A stretch of DNA of 63,460 nucleotides, taken from the NCBI GenBank assembly GCA_947627985.1, contig CANQYD010000007.1:1-63460 (forward strand), in the 5' to 3' direction. Below, piece by piece: positions 24,761 through 33,850 of the stretch; position 1 is the stretch's first letter; every line of letters starts with the position of its first letter. Made by a program: the position numbers and the translations under genes. This stretch comes from an uncultured Clostridia bacterium (GTDB taxonomy: Bacteria > Bacillota > Clostridia > Oscillospirales > Ruminococcaceae). The notes beneath the pieces are model-generated. The model did no database searches. It was not told the DNA's origin and saw only the letters and a program-made list of their open reading frames with translations.

Positions 24761-25724
24761 ACGCAAAAAGCCGGAATCTACGCTAAAAGACCGAATTTTC
24801 AAAATAATTAAAATACTTTTCTTTGCCGCACTGGGGATAGTAGTTCTTCTGTTTTTTCTGCACGGCGAAGGGCTTATCCATCTTCCGGAATGGTTCGTCG
24901 GCAAAGATGATTATTCCCCAAAAAAGCCGACGGAAGGCTCGGCTCAGGTGCACTTCATCGACGTCGGACAGGGCGACTGCACGCTTATAATTTCCGACGA
25001 CGGCAAGGCGATGCTGATTGATGCCGGCGAGGAGGAATACGGCGTTCGGGTGGTGAATTATCTTGCCGCCATCGGCGTAGACAGGCTTGATTACATCGTC
25101 TGCACCCATCCTCACAGCGATCACATCGGCGGAATGAAGGACGTAATCGACAATATCCCGGATGTCGGGACTGTCATAATCCCGAAAATTCCCGAGGAAT
25201 TCACCCCGACCACCGCTTCCGTTGAGAATCTTCTTGACGCGATTGAGGATAAGGGCTGCGAGCTGAAATATGCCAAAGAGGAAATTCTTTCCTTCGGAGG
25301 CGGGACGGTCAGTTTTATCCTTCCCGATTATCACGGCGACAATCTCAACAACTACTCGATCGTCACGAAATTTGTCTATAAAAATCGGGCTTTTCTGATG
25401 TCGGGCGATCTTGAATGGGAGATGGAGCAGCAGATAAGAAAAGCCGGGTATGATCTCGGCGCAGATGTCTATAAACTCGCGCACCACGGTTCATCTACCT
25501 CAAATCAGGTCCTCTGGCTCGCCGCGATTTCACCGAAATACTGCGTATGCGAATGCGGGGCAAACAATATCTACGGGCACCCGCACAGCGAGGTAGTTCA
25601 GACCGTAGATGATCTCGGGATCGCGCTCTATCGGACCGATCTTGACGGCAGCGTCACCTTTGAGACCGACGGGGAAAGTCTTGATATATACACCGAAAAA
25701 CAGCGCTTTTTGGAGGATATATGA
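24753..25724 (+). CDS. Secreted or membrane-anchored MBL-fold hydrolase, ComEC C-terminal type
   Basis: 323 residues with one N-terminal helix (about 19-36), then a metallo-beta-lactamase domain starting VHFIDVGQGDCTLI. Metal ligands H119, H121, D123 and H124 are in THPHSDHIGG, and LAHHGSST follows. The fold equals the C-terminal domain of ComEC/Rec2, here detached from the channel. The paired DUF3006 gene starts inside its stop codon; MBL-DUF3006 pairs are common in Firmicutes. Substrate unknown; nucleic acid or phospho-compounds are possible. Confidence 0.9.
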   Translation: MSKRKKPESTLKDRIFKIIKILFFAALGIVVLLFFLHGEGLIHLPEWFVGKDDYSPKKPTEGSAQVHFIDVGQGDCTLIISDDGKAMLIDAGEEEYGVRVVNYLAAIGVDRLDYIVCTHPHSDHIGGMKDVIDNIPDVGTVIIPKIPEEFTPTTASVENLLDAIEDKGCELKYAKEEILSFGGGTVSFILPDYHGDNLNNYSIVTKFVYKNRAFLMSGDLEWEMEQQIRKAGYDLGADVYKLAHHGSSTSNQVLWLAAISPKYCVCECGANNIYGHPHSEVVQTVDDLGIALYRTDLDGSVTFETDGESLDIYTEKQRFLEDI

Positions 25725-25933
25725 AATACACGGTTGACAGGATTTCCGACGGCTATGCGGTTTTGGAGTCGGATAATGTACGGCTCACGGTATCAAGCGC
25801 TAAGCTGCCGGAAGAGGTATCGGAAGGGGACATCATCGAAGAATGCCCCGAGGGGTACATGATCTTAAAAAATGAGACCGAAGAGCGCAGAAAATTTATC
25901 CTAAATAAACTCGGGAGACTGATCGGAGAGTGA
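25721..25933 (+). CDS. DUF3006 protein
   Basis: 70 residues, small beta-barrel look: MKYTVDRISDGYAVLES then VSEGDIIEE, typical of DUF3006. It overlaps the MBL gene by four bases and is probably its partner. The lysine/arginine-rich tail (NETEERRKFILNKLGRL) is family-typical. Confidence 0.88.
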   Translation: MKYTVDRISDGYAVLESDNVRLTVSSAKLPEEVSEGDIIEECPEGYMILKNETEERRKFILNKLGRLIGE

Positions 25934-25937
25934 GCAC

Positions 25938-26816
25938 ATGAACGAAAATTTATTTGCAATACTGAGTTCAAAAATCCCGGAATTTTCCAAAGGACACCGA
26001 AAAATTGCCGAATTTATCCTTTCCCACTACGACAAGGCGGCTTTTATGACCGCTTCAAAGCTCGGGGACTGCGTGGGCGTGAGCGAATCCACCGTCGTGA
26101 GATTTGCGGGGGAGCTCGGATACGAGGGCTATCCCGAGCTGCAAAAAGCCCTTCAGGAGGAAATGCGGACCCGCCTTACAGCCGTTCAGAGAATGGAGGT
26201 AAGCGTCGATAGGTTCGGGCACGACGAGATATTCAAAAGCGTGCTTTTACACGACATCGACAGGATCAGGCGGACCCTTGAGGAGACCACACCTGAGCTC
26301 TTCGGCTCGGCTGTGGAGCTTATCGTCAGCGCCTCGAGGATTTATATAATGGGGATACGCAGCTCTGCATCTCTGGCGTCGTTCATGGGGTATTATTTCA
26401 AGCTGATGCTCCCGAACGTCACCATCATCGAGACGGGAAGCAGAAGCGAACTCTATGAGCAGCTCATGCACATGACCAAAGACGACGTGCTGATCGGCAT
26501 TTCCTTCCCGAGATACTCAAAGCAGACCGTTCATGCGCTCACATATGCCCAGAACATCGGCGCAAAATCCATCGCGATAACCGACCGAACCGACAGCCCG
26601 ATCGCGCAGAAGGCTGATTTTGCGCTGCTTGCAAAGAGCGACATGGTCTCTTTTGTGGATTCATTGGTCGCGCCTTTAAGCCTCATAAACGCTCTTATCG
26701 TCGCGGTTTCGATAAGAAATAAGGAGATCGTCTCCCGCAACTTTGAGATTCTTGACAAAATTTGGGAAAAATACGAGGTCTACGAGAAAAATGAAATCGG
26801 CATCGACCACCAATAA
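25938..26816 (+). CDS. MurR/RpiR-family transcriptional regulator
   Basis: 292 residues: an RpiR helix-turn-helix (about 1-77, with SKLGDCVGVSESTVVRFAGE) and a SIS phosphosugar-binding domain (about 120-260, IYIMGIRSSASLASFMGYYF). Such regulators sense sugar phosphates, for example N-acetylmuramate or hexose phosphates. No sugar gene is adjacent, so its targets are unknown. Its last 26 bases overlap the next gene. Confidence 0.92.
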   Translation: MNENLFAILSSKIPEFSKGHRKIAEFILSHYDKAAFMTASKLGDCVGVSESTVVRFAGELGYEGYPELQKALQEEMRTRLTAVQRMEVSVDRFGHDEIFKSVLLHDIDRIRRTLEETTPELFGSAVELIVSASRIYIMGIRSSASLASFMGYYFKLMLPNVTIIETGSRSELYEQLMHMTKDDVLIGISFPRYSKQTVHALTYAQNIGAKSIAITDRTDSPIAQKADFALLAKSDMVSFVDSLVAPLSLINALIVAVSIRNKEIVSRNFEILDKIWEKYEVYEKNEIGIDHQ

Positions 26817-28056
26817 GCCGGACGTCATCATAATCGGCGGAGGGGCGTCGGGACTGTTTTCGGCGGCAGAACTCTGCTCCGCGGGGCTTTCGGTCATGAT
26901 CTTTGAGCCGAACAGATTTTTAGGGCGCAAGCTTCGGATCACCGGCAAGGGCAGGTGCAATCTAACAAACGACTGTCAGCCCGAGGAGGTCATGAAAAAC
27001 CTCCCGCGAAACCCGAAATTCATGTACTCGGCGCTTGAAAAATTCCCTCCCGAGCGCATTATGAAGTGGTTTGAAGACGCCGGCGTGCCCCTTAAGACCG
27101 AGCGCGGCAGGCGGGTCTTTCCGGTGAGCGACAAGGCTGCCGACGTATCAGAAGCATTATGCAGAAAATGTAAAAATGCCGAAATTATCCGTGAAAAAGT
27201 GACGGAAATCGTCGTTCATGACGGCAAAGTCACCGGGGTAAAGACATCTTCCGGCGAATATTTTTCGGATCATGTCATCCTCGCAGCGGGAGGAAAATCA
27301 TATCCTCTGACCGGCTCGGACGGAAGCGGCTTTAAGCTTGCGGAAAGGCTCGGTCACACCGTCACCGACCTGCGACCCTCCCTTGTTCCGATCGAGACGG
27401 AGGAAAAATTTCCCGAGGCTGACGGCTTCACTTTAAAAAACGTCACGCTGTCGCTTTACGGCGATAAAAATCCCAGAAAACCGCTCATGCAGGAGCTTGG
27501 AGAGCTGCAAATGACGTCGTTCGGGATATCCGGTCCGCTGGCTTTGACCGCGTCCTGCATGATGGATAGCTGTAAAGGATATAAGCTTTACATCGATTTT
27601 AAGCCTGGACTTACCCCTGATCTGCTTGACCGCAGGATTCTGCGGGAAATTTCCGAAAAGCCGGAAGGGGACTATGAATATCTTCTGACAAAACTTTTGC
27701 CGAGGGAAATCATCAAGCCCTTTAAATCGCGTATTGACGGGGATTTACATCTTTCCCTCGGAAATATGCCGAAGGCTTTGAGGGAGAAAACCGTCGCGAA
27801 TCTGAAGAGATTTGAGCTCACTCCGACGGGGCTTCGGGGCTTCGATGAGGCGATAATAACCCGAGGCGGAGTGAGCGTTCGGGAGATAAATCCCTCGACG
27901 ATGGAGTCAAAGCTTGTAAAGGGATTATACTTTACAGGCGAAATTATCGACTGCGACGGCTTCACAGGAGGCTACAATCTGACTATTGCTTTTTCGACCG
28001 CTTTTTCGGCGGCTCAGGATATAAAAAATCACATGGACAAGGAGAAGATTTCATGA
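26791..28056 (+). CDS. NAD(P)/FAD-dependent oxidoreductase, HI0933/YhiN-like
   Basis: 421 residues. An N-terminal FAD fingerprint (PDVIIIGGGASGLFSAAE) is followed by LGRKLRITGKGRCNLTN, the HI0933 family signature, and a closing CDGFTGGYNLTIAF. The family has a flavin fold but no agreed reaction; it is nearly always placed beside cmk in Clostridia, as here. The start at 26791 lies inside the rpiR end; an earlier in-frame ATG is less likely. Confidence 0.92.
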   Translation: MKSASTTNKPDVIIIGGGASGLFSAAELCSAGLSVMIFEPNRFLGRKLRITGKGRCNLTNDCQPEEVMKNLPRNPKFMYSALEKFPPERIMKWFEDAGVPLKTERGRRVFPVSDKAADVSEALCRKCKNAEIIREKVTEIVVHDGKVTGVKTSSGEYFSDHVILAAGGKSYPLTGSDGSGFKLAERLGHTVTDLRPSLVPIETEEKFPEADGFTLKNVTLSLYGDKNPRKPLMQELGELQMTSFGISGPLALTASCMMDSCKGYKLYIDFKPGLTPDLLDRRILREISEKPEGDYEYLLTKLLPREIIKPFKSRIDGDLHLSLGNMPKALREKTVANLKRFELTPTGLRGFDEAIITRGGVSVREINPSTMESKLVKGLYFTGEIIDCDGFTGGYNLTIAFSTAFSAAQDIKNHMDKEKIS

Positions 28057-29345
28057 TTATAAACTGTGCTATTGACGGACCCTCGGGCGCCGGAAAGTCG
28101 ACAATCGCAAAGGCTGTGGCAAAGCGCCTCGGCTATGTCTACGTCGACACCGGAGCCATGTATCGCGCGATCGGGCTTTATGCGGTCCGAGCCGGAGCCG
28201 ACACCAAAAACCGGGACCTCATCGTCCCGCTTCTTGCGAGCATTTCGGTGGAGCTGAAATATGTCGAGGGCTCACAGAGGGTAATCTTAAACGGCGAGGA
28301 CGTCTCGGAGGACATCAGGACCCCCGAGATTTCGATGGCGGCTTCCGACGTTTCCGCGATTCCGGAGGTCAGGAGCTTCCTTTTGGAGCTTCAGCGCTCT
28401 ATAGCGCGAAAGAACAGCATCATCATGGACGGTCGGGACATCGGCACGGTGATCCTCCCGAATGCCGACGTCAAGGTCTTTATGACCGCCTCAGCCGAGG
28501 AAAGAGCCGACCGCCGTTTCAAAGAGCTCAGGGAAAAGGGTCAGGACGTTAAATATGAAGATATTCTCCGCGACATCAACCAGCGCGACTACAACGACAC
28601 CCACCGAGCCGTTTCGCCTCTTAAAAAGGCTGACGACGCCGTCGAGATCGACACCACCGGCATGAGCATCGATGAAGTCGCCGACAGGATCGAGGAGCTC
28701 ATAGATCAGGCAAACCGCCGCGATTTCAAAACTATCCCGGCATGGCGGAGATGGACATATGCTATCCTTCGATTCATTATTGGGATTCCCTTCCATCTGA
28801 TATTCAACATCAAGTACGAGGGGATTGAAAATGTGCCGGACCGCGGCTCGGTGATAATTGCCGGGAACCATCAGGCATGGTTCGACCCGATTCTCATCGC
28901 GATGAAGGTAAAATATATATCGAGCTACATGGCAAAGGCTGAGCTTTTCAGGATTCCTGTGCTGGGGCTTGCGATAAAGATCGTCCACGGTTTCCCTACA
29001 AGGAGGAGCTCAAACGACGTATCTTCGCTTACCCGGGCTGAGGAGTTCATCAGGAAGGGCTACAACCTCACCATCTTCCCCGAGGGCACGCGCTCTAAAG
29101 ACGGCAAGATCGGCAGGGCGAAGAGCGGCGTTGCGCTTATAGCGTCAAGATGCGGGGTGCCGGTATATCCCGTAGGAATATCTTTTAAGAGACATCTTCA
29201 CTTTCGCTCTAAAATCACCGTCAGGTTCGGAAAACCCCTAAGCCCGGAGGAATTAAAGATCATGTCAACCTCAAAGACCGATCTTCGGGCAGCAGGGGAG
29301 AGGATCATGACAAGGATCGGGGAGCTGGTCAAGGACAATGGCTGA
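28053..29345 (+). CDS. cmk: Fusion of cytidylate kinase and 1-acylglycerol-3-phosphate acyltransferase
   Basis: 430 residues. Residues 1-222 are a complete (d)CMP kinase with P-loop GPSGAGKS (9-16) and IIMDGRDIGTVI. Residues 235-430 are a PlsC acyltransferase with GNHQAWFDP (His273, Asp278) and IFPEGTR (341-347), preceded by a hydrophobic helix (about 236-252). The two domains are normally separate adjacent genes, cmk and plsC; here no stop or frameshift separates them. The fusion should tie a pyrimidine kinase to the membrane as part of phosphatidate synthesis. The ATG overlaps the previous stop. Confidence 0.93.
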   Translation: MIINCAIDGPSGAGKSTIAKAVAKRLGYVYVDTGAMYRAIGLYAVRAGADTKNRDLIVPLLASISVELKYVEGSQRVILNGEDVSEDIRTPEISMAASDVSAIPEVRSFLLELQRSIARKNSIIMDGRDIGTVILPNADVKVFMTASAEERADRRFKELREKGQDVKYEDILRDINQRDYNDTHRAVSPLKKADDAVEIDTTGMSIDEVADRIEELIDQANRRDFKTIPAWRRWTYAILRFIIGIPFHLIFNIKYEGIENVPDRGSVIIAGNHQAWFDPILIAMKVKYISSYMAKAELFRIPVLGLAIKIVHGFPTRRSSNDVSSLTRAEEFIRKGYNLTIFPEGTRSKDGKIGRAKSGVALIASRCGVPVYPVGISFKRHLHFRSKITVRFGKPLSPEELKIMSTSKTDLRAAGERIMTRIGELVKDNG

Positions 29346-31332
29346 GGTAACTGTTGCTAAGACCGCGGGGTTCTGCTTCGGGGTGGACAGAGCGGTAAAG
29401 CTTGCGTATGAAGCCGCTGAGAGATATGATAATGTCCTGACTCTCGGGGAGCTGATACATAATCCCGACGTCGTCAAAGACCTTGAAAACAGGGGAGTGA
29501 GGGTGATAGACGATCTTACGGGAGTCAGAGCTTCCGACACCGTCATAATCCGCTCACACGGCGTGGGTCCCGACATATATTCCGAGCTTTTGGAGATAGG
29601 CGCCCGGGTAATCGACGCGACATGTCCATACGTCAAAAAAATTCATGAGATCGTCAAAAAGCATTCCGAGGCGGGAGATGTCATCTTAATTGCCGGCGAT
29701 CCTACGCATCCCGAAGTTAAAGGTATCGTCGGATATGCCAAAAAAGACTGTTTTGTCTTTGAAAATGCTGACGATATGGTGAAACTTATAAGAAAAATCT
29801 ATGAAAATATCAAAAAACCTATTGCAATTTTGTCTCAAACGACTTATAATATTTCTAAGTGGGAAAATTGTAAGCGTTTAGCCGAAGGTATTGACGGCGT
29901 GACCGTTTACGATACTGTCTGCGCTGCGACCAGCAGAAGGCAGTCCGAAGCCGAGGAGTTATCGCGACACAGTGACGTCATGATAATTGTCGGCGGGTGT
30001 AACAGCTCAAACACCCGAAAGCTCTATGAGATCTGCAAGGCGAATACAAGATGCATTCTTGTGGAGAATGCCGACGGGCTCGGCGGTACGGATTTTTCTC
30101 ACATAAGATCCGCAGGGATCTCTGCCGGCGCGTCAACCCCGGCGTATATTATCAAGGAGGTACAAAAAACCATGACTGAAATTCTGACAAAGGAAGAGGA
30201 GTTCAACTTCGAAGAAGCAATTGAGCAGACCTTCAAAAAAATATATACCGGAAAGAGAGTAAGCGGCATCGTCACTGCGGTAAACCCCACAGAAGTTATA
30301 GTCGATATCGGAACCAAGCAAACCGGATATATCCCCCAGTCTGAGCTTTCCGGGGACCCCTCAGCCAAGCCTTCCGACATTGTCAGCGTCGGAGATGAGA
30401 TCGACGTCATCGTCACCAAGATCAACGACGTGGAGGGCATTGTCTATCTCTCCAAGAAGCAGGTAGACGCACAGAAGGGTTACGATGAGATCAAGGCAGC
30501 CGCCGAGACCAACGCCACCGTGACCGGAGTAGTTACAAATGTTATCAAAGGCGGAGTTATTGCCGTCGTATCGGGAATGAGAGTGTTCATTCCCGCGTCC
30601 CAGACCGGCGTTAGAGCTGACGCGGGTCTTGAGGAGCTTCTCAAGAAAACCGTAAACCTCAAGATCATCGAGCTCAACGAGCAGCGCAGACGCGCCGTAG
30701 GCTCAATCCGCAAGGTTGCCGCCGAGGAAAGAGCAGCAAAGCGCGCCGCATTCTTCGAGACCGCAGAGGTCGGTCAGACCGTCGTCGGCGAGGTCAAATC
30801 CATCACCGATTACGGCGTATTCGTTGACGTGGGCGGAGTTGACGGTCTCGTCAGAAAAGCCGACTTAACATGGGCGAGGATAAGACATCCTTCCGACGTC
30901 GTGTCGGTAGGCGATCACATCGAAGTTACCATCAAGGACATCGACAAGGAGACCGGAAAGGTATCGCTCGTTTACAAGAAGCAGTCCGAGAATCCTTGGG
31001 ACATCTTCAAGAACAACTACGAGCTCGGTCAGGTCGTTGAGGCTAAGATCGTCTCGATCACCGGCTTCGGAGCCTTTGCGCAGATAATCCCCGGCATCGA
31101 CGGACTTATCCACATCTCCCAGATCGCCGATCAGAGAGTCAACAACGTCGCCGATTTCTTAAGCGTAGGCGATGTCGTCAAGGCGAAGATCACCGAGTGC
31201 GACTTTGAAAAGAAGAGAGTAAGCCTTTCGATCAGAGCTCTTCTTGCCGGAAACGACGAGCCCGCGGAGGCTGAGGATGAAGCCGAGGAGGCTGCCGAGG
31301 AAGCAGCTCCCGAAGAGGAGTCTGCGGAATAA
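29338..31332 (+). CDS. ispH: Fusion of IspH (HMBPP reductase) and ribosomal protein S1
   Basis: 664 residues. Residues 1-280 are IspH, the last enzyme of the MEP isoprenoid pathway; its three cluster cysteines are Cys13 (GFCFGVDRA), Cys96 (DATCPYVKK) and Cys195 (TVCAATSRRQ). From about residue 300 four S1 domains follow (RVSGIVTAVNPTEVI, ATVTGVVTNVIKGG, TVVGEVKSITDYG, VVEAKIVSITGFG) and an acidic tail. IspH-S1 fusions are known in Clostridia. At the join (30154-30161) a perfect AAGGAGGT precedes an in-frame ATG by ten bases, so S1 may also be made alone. Confidence 0.95.
   Translation: MAEVTVAKTAGFCFGVDRAVKLAYEAAERYDNVLTLGELIHNPDVVKDLENRGVRVIDDLTGVRASDTVIIRSHGVGPDIYSELLEIGARVIDATCPYVKKIHEIVKKHSEAGDVILIAGDPTHPEVKGIVGYAKKDCFVFENADDMVKLIRKIYENIKKPIAILSQTTYNISKWENCKRLAEGIDGVTVYDTVCAATSRRQSEAEELSRHSDVMIIVGGCNSSNTRKLYEICKANTRCILVENADGLGGTDFSHIRSAGISAGASTPAYIIKEVQKTMTEILTKEEEFNFEEAIEQTFKKIYTGKRVSGIVTAVNPTEVIVDIGTKQTGYIPQSELSGDPSAKPSDIVSVGDEIDVIVTKINDVEGIVYLSKKQVDAQKGYDEIKAAAETNATVTGVVTNVIKGGVIAVVSGMRVFIPASQTGVRADAGLEELLKKTVNLKIIELNEQRRRAVGSIRKVAAEERAAKRAAFFETAEVGQTVVGEVKSITDYGVFVDVGGVDGLVRKADLTWARIRHPSDVVSVGDHIEVTIKDIDKETGKVSLVYKKQSENPWDIFKNNYELGQVVEAKIVSITGFGAFAQIIPGIDGLIHISQIADQRVNNVADFLSVGDVVKAKITECDFEKKRVSLSIRALLAGNDEPAEAEDEAEEAAEEAAPEEESAE
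30154..30174 (+). promoter_or_regulatory. Internal ribosome site and start codon at the IspH-S1 junction
   Basis: AAGGAGGT (30154-30161), ten bases, ATG (30172-30174) in frame with the S1 part. Use of this start would give a 386-residue S1 protein (30172-31332) without IspH. The bases encode KEV in IspH, so the match could be coincidental, but a full eight-base Shine-Dalgarno in coding sequence is rare. Confidence 0.5.
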
Positions 31333-31348
31333 TCCAACGAAAATTTCA

Positions 31349-31380
31349 GCGGCAGGGGACCACTCCTGCCGCAATTATTT
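31349..31380 (+). terminator. Terminator after ispH-rpsA
   Basis: GCGGCAGG and CCTGCCGC arms around a short loop, followed by AATTATTTTATT. Confidence 0.85.
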
Positions 31381-31413
31381 TATTAAAAAACGGTTACAGT
31401 TTTCGATTTTCTA

Positions 31414-31442
31414 TTAACATTTTGAAAAAAATGTGGTATAAT
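31414..31442 (+). promoter_or_regulatory. Promoter of the penicillin-binding protein gene
   Basis: TTAACA (31414-31419), 17 bases, TATAAT (31437-31442). Confidence 0.72.
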
Positions 31443-31495
31443 CGGTCTTAAGACCATTAAAGAAGTGTGTGATCTCTTTCGGAAGGAGAATAGCT

Positions 31496-33835
31496 TTGGA
31501 AAAAATCGGAAAATTTCTTAAAAAGCTCAGAAAAACGGTACGCAGGATTCTGCGACCTATCAAAAAAACCGCCGGCACCGTCGCGACGGCGCTTTTGTGC
31601 ATCGTCTTGGTGGCGGTTTTATCGGTGACGATAATCGGCTCGGCGTTCACGGTATACATCGTGAACCTGATGGAGGGGACGTCGGAAGTCGTCCTTGACA
31701 ACGTGTCGTCGAGCTATACGACATATATCTACGCCGAGGATTCGCAGGGGGAATGGATTCCCTACGACATCTTAATGAGCGAAGGTGAGAAGAGAGTCTG
31801 GTGCAATCTTGAAAACATTCCGCAGTGCGTTCAGGACGCGTTTGTCTATTCCGAGGACGAGCGCTTCTACAGCCACGACGGCGTCGATTTTCAGGGAATT
31901 CTATCCGCGCTCAGGGATATCCTCAAAAAGGAAAGCGAACGCGGTGCGTCGACCATCACCCAGCAGACGGTTAAAAACATCACCGACGACCGTGCCGACC
32001 TTGACGACGGCATGGCGGCGGGTATTTCGAGAAAGATAAGGGAGCTCTACCGTGCGGTCCAGCTTGAAAAGCATTACACCAAGGACGATATTTTGGAGAC
32101 ATATCTCAACCTCGTTCCGCTTAACAACAACATCTACGGCGTTCAGGCTGCGGCTAATTACTATTTTAATAAGGACGTTTCAGAGCTGAATCTTGCCGAG
32201 GCGTCCTGCATAGCGGCGATCAACAAGAGCCCTACCCATAACGACCCCATCAAGCACCCCGACGCAAACTTTGAGCGCAGATCATATATCCTTGACAAAA
32301 TGCTCGAAAACGGAGCGATCTCTACCCCCGAGCACGACGAAGCGATGAATGCCGAACTAAAGCTCATCGGCTCGATGTCCTACGCAAAGACCAAGGAGAA
32401 CATAACTCTTGACGCCTCTCAGCTATCGGCATACGACAACTTCGACGACGTTTCGTCATATTATGTCGACGCGGTTATAAATCAGTGCTGCGATATCTTC
32501 ATCGACAAATACGGCATCACTTGGAGCGAGGCGTTTGAAAAGCTTCGCTCGGGAGGCTACAGCGTCTATACCTGCGTCGATCTCGACCTTCAGAAGCAGA
32601 TCGAGGCGAAATATCTCGACTACTACACCTTCTCGGAGGACGGCAACCACGACGTCCCGCAGAGCGCTTTCATCGTCTTAAACTACTCGGGTCAGGTCCT
32701 TGCAGTCGTCGGAGGGATAGGTCCAAAGGAGGCGCCTTTGTGCCTCAACCGTGCAACGCAGTCCACACGTCAGCCGGGTTCCGCGATAAAGCCCATCGCT
32801 TCCTATTCGCTTGCCGTGGATAAGGATCTGATTACATGGTCTACGCGCTTTTTGGACGTCCCGCTTCTTATAAAGGATACGTCGATGGAAAACGGCTACG
32901 GCGGTGCATGGCCCAGAAACTACTCCACTACCGGCGCCTACAGAACATCGTGGTCCAAGGACTACAATTTCACATATCAGTGCCTACAGAGGTCGCTTAA
33001 CACCACAGCCGCGCAGATCGTCGAGCTGCTTTCCCCGGCGTCCTGCTTCGAGCAGCTCTACTATAAACTCCACCTCGACAGCCTTGTTTTGTATCGCGAC
33101 GGCAGCACCGACGTTGCGCGCTCACCCATGTCTGTAGGCGCTCTTACCGACGGCGTAAGGCTTGTGGATATGGCTGCCGCCTATCAGATATTCGGTAACG
33201 GCGGATATTACTACGAGCCGACGTTTGTCTCCCGAATCATCGACAGCACCGGCGAGGTAGTATATAATCACCGATACACGGGCGAGATGGTCATCAGCGA
33301 CAGCTCGGCATATGTCATGAACAGAATGATGGAGACTGTCGTATCCGGCTCGCGCGGTACCGCAAGAAAGGCTAAACTCGACGGGGTGGAGCTCATCGCC
33401 AAAACGGGTACCACTCAGGACTGGAACGACCTCTGGTTCATGGGCTGCACGCCCGAGTACGTCACCGGTCTTTGGATCGGTCACGATACCCCGAAGGAGA
33501 TCGATACGGATAACTGCTACGGCTCGCCGGATATGTGGTCGAACATCTTCAAAGACATCGCCGAGAACGAGACCATCAAGACCTTCAAGGCTTCCGATAA
33601 TGTCGTCACAAGAGAATACTGCACCAAGACCGGGCTTGTAGCGGGGGCGAACTGCTCATCGACCGCGACGGGATATTACAAGAGGACGAATATCCCCGGA
33701 ATCTGCTCCGGCGATCACCAGCCCGACGACATTCCGAGCGGAACGACGGTCATCGTCACCGACGGCGTGGACACCGACGAATTCGAGCAGATCACCGGCG
33801 AACACTACAACTACAGGTACGACATCGTAAACTGA
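31496..33835 (+). CDS. Class A penicillin-binding protein (transglycosylase/transpeptidase)
   Basis: 779 residues from a TTG at 31496, chosen because GGAAGGAG lies seven bases upstream; a GTG at 31469 precedes that site. A short basic cytosolic head and one membrane helix (about 25-47) lead to the GT51 domain (YSEDERFYSHDG, catalytic Glu120; RGASTITQQTVKN) and the transpeptidase with Ser429-x-x-Lys432 (QPGSAIKP), SLN in QRSLNTTA and Lys636-Thr-Gly (AKTGTT). It polymerises and cross-links peptidoglycan. The tail ends in a Ser/Thr/Asp-rich segment. Confidence 0.93.
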   Translation: MEKIGKFLKKLRKTVRRILRPIKKTAGTVATALLCIVLVAVLSVTIIGSAFTVYIVNLMEGTSEVVLDNVSSSYTTYIYAEDSQGEWIPYDILMSEGEKRVWCNLENIPQCVQDAFVYSEDERFYSHDGVDFQGILSALRDILKKESERGASTITQQTVKNITDDRADLDDGMAAGISRKIRELYRAVQLEKHYTKDDILETYLNLVPLNNNIYGVQAAANYYFNKDVSELNLAEASCIAAINKSPTHNDPIKHPDANFERRSYILDKMLENGAISTPEHDEAMNAELKLIGSMSYAKTKENITLDASQLSAYDNFDDVSSYYVDAVINQCCDIFIDKYGITWSEAFEKLRSGGYSVYTCVDLDLQKQIEAKYLDYYTFSEDGNHDVPQSAFIVLNYSGQVLAVVGGIGPKEAPLCLNRATQSTRQPGSAIKPIASYSLAVDKDLITWSTRFLDVPLLIKDTSMENGYGGAWPRNYSTTGAYRTSWSKDYNFTYQCLQRSLNTTAAQIVELLSPASCFEQLYYKLHLDSLVLYRDGSTDVARSPMSVGALTDGVRLVDMAAAYQIFGNGGYYYEPTFVSRIIDSTGEVVYNHRYTGEMVISDSSAYVMNRMMETVVSGSRGTARKAKLDGVELIAKTGTTQDWNDLWFMGCTPEYVTGLWIGHDTPKEIDTDNCYGSPDMWSNIFKDIAENETIKTFKASDNVVTREYCTKTGLVAGANCSSTATGYYKRTNIPGICSGDHQPDDIPSGTTVIVTDGVDTDEFEQITGEHYNYRYDIVN

Positions 33836-33850
33836 GAGAGGAAGAAGAAA

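Noticed and set aside
29338..31332. IspH-S1 fusion as an assembly error
   Set aside because: The frame is continuous through the join with normal residues, and IspH-S1 fusions are known in Clostridia.
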